NCBI GenBank assembly: GCA_004352715.1
Contig: SCFE01000069.1
Location: forward strand, 1,375,104-1,423,191
Source: Hofstenia miamia
Lineage: Eukaryota > Xenacoelomorpha > Acoela
Direction: 5' to 3'
DNA: 48,088 nt
Below are positions 45,687 to 48,088 of the stretch, in pieces. Position 1 is the first letter of the stretch. The number at the start of each line of letters is the position of its first letter. The translations under genes were made by a program, and so were the position numbers. Under the pieces are notes generated by a model. It was given only the letters and a program-made list of their open reading frames with translations, was not told the origin of the DNA and did not search any database.

Positions 45687-47908
45687 CTTGAAATTGACAT
45701 TATGTATTTTTATCACTGTGTCTTTCACTATGCCTGCATATTGTTGACAATGTAACATTTACTCTCCAAATGTTGTTTCATATTCCTATTGAGCTAGATT
45801 GAGTTGATTGACTTTATAAATTTAATTTATGATGTCCTCATTTTTTGTCATTTTGCAATTAAAAGCTGCATTCTGCACTGCTTTTGTGTATATTCATTGT
45901 TGAACTGATCTGCAATAGTTTGATATAATAAGATTTTGTTTGTCCATCCAGATATAAATAGATCTGTATTGATCTATCCTCTAGAAATAAAGGTTGTTGT
46001 GTTAGCCTGTTAAATTTAGTTCCATTTTGCTGGACTAGATAGATCTTTAATAACATCAACGATTCATTGAAAGTTTGGGCTTGGATATTGAATTTCCGTG
46101 TAAAATATTGTGGTTTCTTTTGTAAGTTTAATTTTGCTTTTTATTAGCTCATTTGGTAACATTTTTACTCTCTTCTCAGACTTAGTGTTGAATATTAGTT
46201 GTGGTGTTGGTGGTGGAGGAGCATTATTTGAGAGGCGCCTTCTTCTTGGCTTTGCTGTTGTTTGTTGTGACAAGAATTCATGTTATCATTCTCTATTTGA
46301 AGCTGGTTTATTTGATAGTTGTTGGATTGTTGGGTTTCAGTAAATTATTCAAGGTTTCCAAGATGTTCTTTCAAAATGAATCAAATGTTTTTTCAAGTGC
46401 TTATTTGAAACTTTGAAAATGAGTATGTGTTACATATTGTCTTTTATTGATTTAGATAGTTTGATTTACATTGCTTGAGGTAGAAATTATGAATTATTCA
46501 ATTTTTATGAATCTTTGATTTAGTTTATGGTTAATATCTGAAAGCTCTTGCTTTTTAAGCTTGTTTAAATTCATAGCAGTATAATTCATTACTATTTCTA
46601 AAAAGGATTTTCCATACAAGTTTAAGTAGATAGTTCATTTGTTCTTAGTAAAGTGAATTCATTGAAAAAAATTTAGTATGGCAATAGCTTGTGGCATAAT
46701 TTTTCCAATTTTTGATGACTAATATTGTGTAGTAAATAACAAATAACTTACATTTTCAAATAGGTATAACACAATTTTCTTTATTAGAAGAGAAAAAATT
46801 AGAGAAATAAACAAATCCATTATCATAGTTGTTTTTTCCATAGTATTCGGCCACTATCTAGCATAATCAGGAATTGTATAAGATTCGCATGAACCAAATT
46901 AAATTGACTTAGTGATCTGGCATCAACTACTTGTAATTAAGCTAATAAACTCAAATTAGAGAAACATGAAAATTTCTTGAGAATTAACATGCTACATGTA
47001 ATCAGCTAAACATCATACTGAGAATAAATTATCAAAAGAAAATAGCTACGGATTGTAATTGTAAGTAATTGTAAATATATATATATATATTACAGTCCTG
47101 TGATTCTCAATTACTCAAAACCAATTTAAAAATATATTAAATTGATCTATTTTTTCTCAAATTTGCTTGTAGTGAGGTTGAATCCGTCAGTCTTGCACAT
47201 TTTGTCTCAAATTTAGAGTTGGCTTTTTCCATCTATTTTAACCTGATGTATTTCTTTTTTTACATTTATAAAAGCTAGCAAAGTTATATATATCTTAGTG
47301 TAAGGAGAAGCATATACATTTGTAACTCAATTCAAACTCAACTCAATTCATGCTTGTTTTTGCTCTCAAATTGCAAATATATTTCTTCAATTAAATTAAA
47401 GTTTTGACATATTGACGAAATCTAATATCTTTACAGATACTTCAATTAAATGCAAATATTTAATTCAATTTCTTCAATTATTGAATCTTCATAAAAAATT
47501 TTCAAGAAATTTCAACTATGGAAATCGTTTCAAATATTTGCACAGATTTTGAAATTGTGAAATTGAATTTAATAATCACTTTCTTATGTCATTTCAAAAG
47601 CTCCAAAATGTTTATTCAAAAGCGTTGTATGCTGATCAACTATATTTTATTGTTTTACAAAAATTGATTGCAATCCGTTGGTTTTTGGAGAATTGGACGT
47701 AAACTTATTCAGTAAATACATATTTTTTCACAATAACAGTCAGAGAAGAGGTATATTAAAAACCTCATTGCATTATATATAATTTGAAAAACTTATTCAT
47801 GTGTTTTTACAATTACAATCAGAGAAGCAGAATTTGAAAATTTACATTTAATAAATATAATTCAGATTGTTGATAGTACTTGCAAATCACATTATTATAA
47901 ATTTGATG
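45683..47908 (-). repeat. Inverted duplication, right arm
   Basis: Reverse complement of 29974-31863. It includes the same dead coding-like region (45,725-46,420) and ends at 47908 in a worn copy of the Ig exon's last 25 bases, where the donor reads GCAAGT instead of GTAAGT. About 330 bases at 47,083-47,410, starting beside a short TA run at 47,075-47,091, have no partner in the left arm. Confidence 0.9.
45725..46420 (-). pseudogene. Decayed coding-like region in the right arm
   Basis: Same region as 31150-31800. This copy keeps one stretch open for longer (46273-46064), containing AKPRRRRLSNNAPPPPTPQ and then a lysine-rich segment, where the left copy has one more stop. Confidence 0.35.
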
Positions 47909-48088
47909 TTTACATTTTCGACTAGAAAAATTTAAAAAGTATAATTTTGAATAAATTTTTTTCTAGTTTCCAGCCAATATATTAGTTATTGTAATGATTA
48001 TGTTAATTTAAATATTGCAATTGCAATAATTATTTAGAAATAACCTCTCATATTAGTTTTATGTTAAGAGTTCACTATATATATATAT
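47909..48088. other. Window edge beyond the right arm
   Basis: AT-rich; the Ig exon similarity stops at about 47908. Ends in a (TA)n tract at 48076. Confidence 0.5.

Noticed and set aside
46110-46416. Two overlapping plus-strand frames
   Set aside because: Antisense to the decayed frame of the right arm, whose minus-strand reading is the one conserved between arms.

Overview
This is a stretch of an animal (metazoan) nuclear genome, not a bacterium or a virus. It is very AT-rich, with many (TA)n microsatellites, spliceable exons carrying immunoglobulin (Ig) folds, and decayed transposons of most eukaryotic classes: LINE, Ty3/gypsy-type, copia-type, mariner, hAT-like, solo LTRs, a foldback element and possible SINEs. 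The two measurable introns are only 43 and 46 bp. Such short introns occur in several invertebrate groups (sponges, flatworms, tunicates), and I cannot choose between them. No rRNA, intact tRNA, operon or CRISPR array was seen.

Layout. 0-19 kb is gene-poor and filled with repeats: a hAT/CGGBP1-like fragment and a LINE endonuclease fragment (2.1-3.0 kb), three copies of a 1.1-kb LTR-like family with ends TGTAGCAT...ATGCTACA (7.5, 11.1 and 17.1 kb), a 600-bp foldback (10.1-10.7 kb), a gypsy RT/RNase H remnant (12.6-13.3 kb) and a THAP zinc-finger exon with one stop (14.6 kb). At 19.3 kb a signal-peptide-bearing, cysteine-rich exon ends in a phase-1 splice donor; a decayed second copy follows 1.3 kb downstream. 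22-29 kb holds a ~0.5-kb direct repeat pair around a minus-strand copia-type pol remnant (protease, integrase, RNase H) that has lost its RT core.

29.6-48 kb is the most interesting part. A plus-strand phase-1 Ig exon (29,663-29,998) leads into a ~1.9-kb sequence that recurs inverted at 45.68-47.91 kb. Between these arms lie four minus-strand phase-1 Ig exons (34,584-36,593) in two pairs, with dead copies of the repeating unit on both sides. The phases fit, so exons on the two sides of the inverted repeat could be joined if the interval were inverted. The whole may be part of one or more cell-surface Ig-family receptor genes, with the 19.3-kb exon as a candidate 5' end. The transmembrane and cytoplasmic exons were not found.

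Caveats. There are six N gaps, one of exactly 1,000 N next to the left arm of the inverted repeat, and at least three gaps are flanked by duplicated sequence, which often marks an assembly problem. Exon limits are read from GT/AG sites and frame only.
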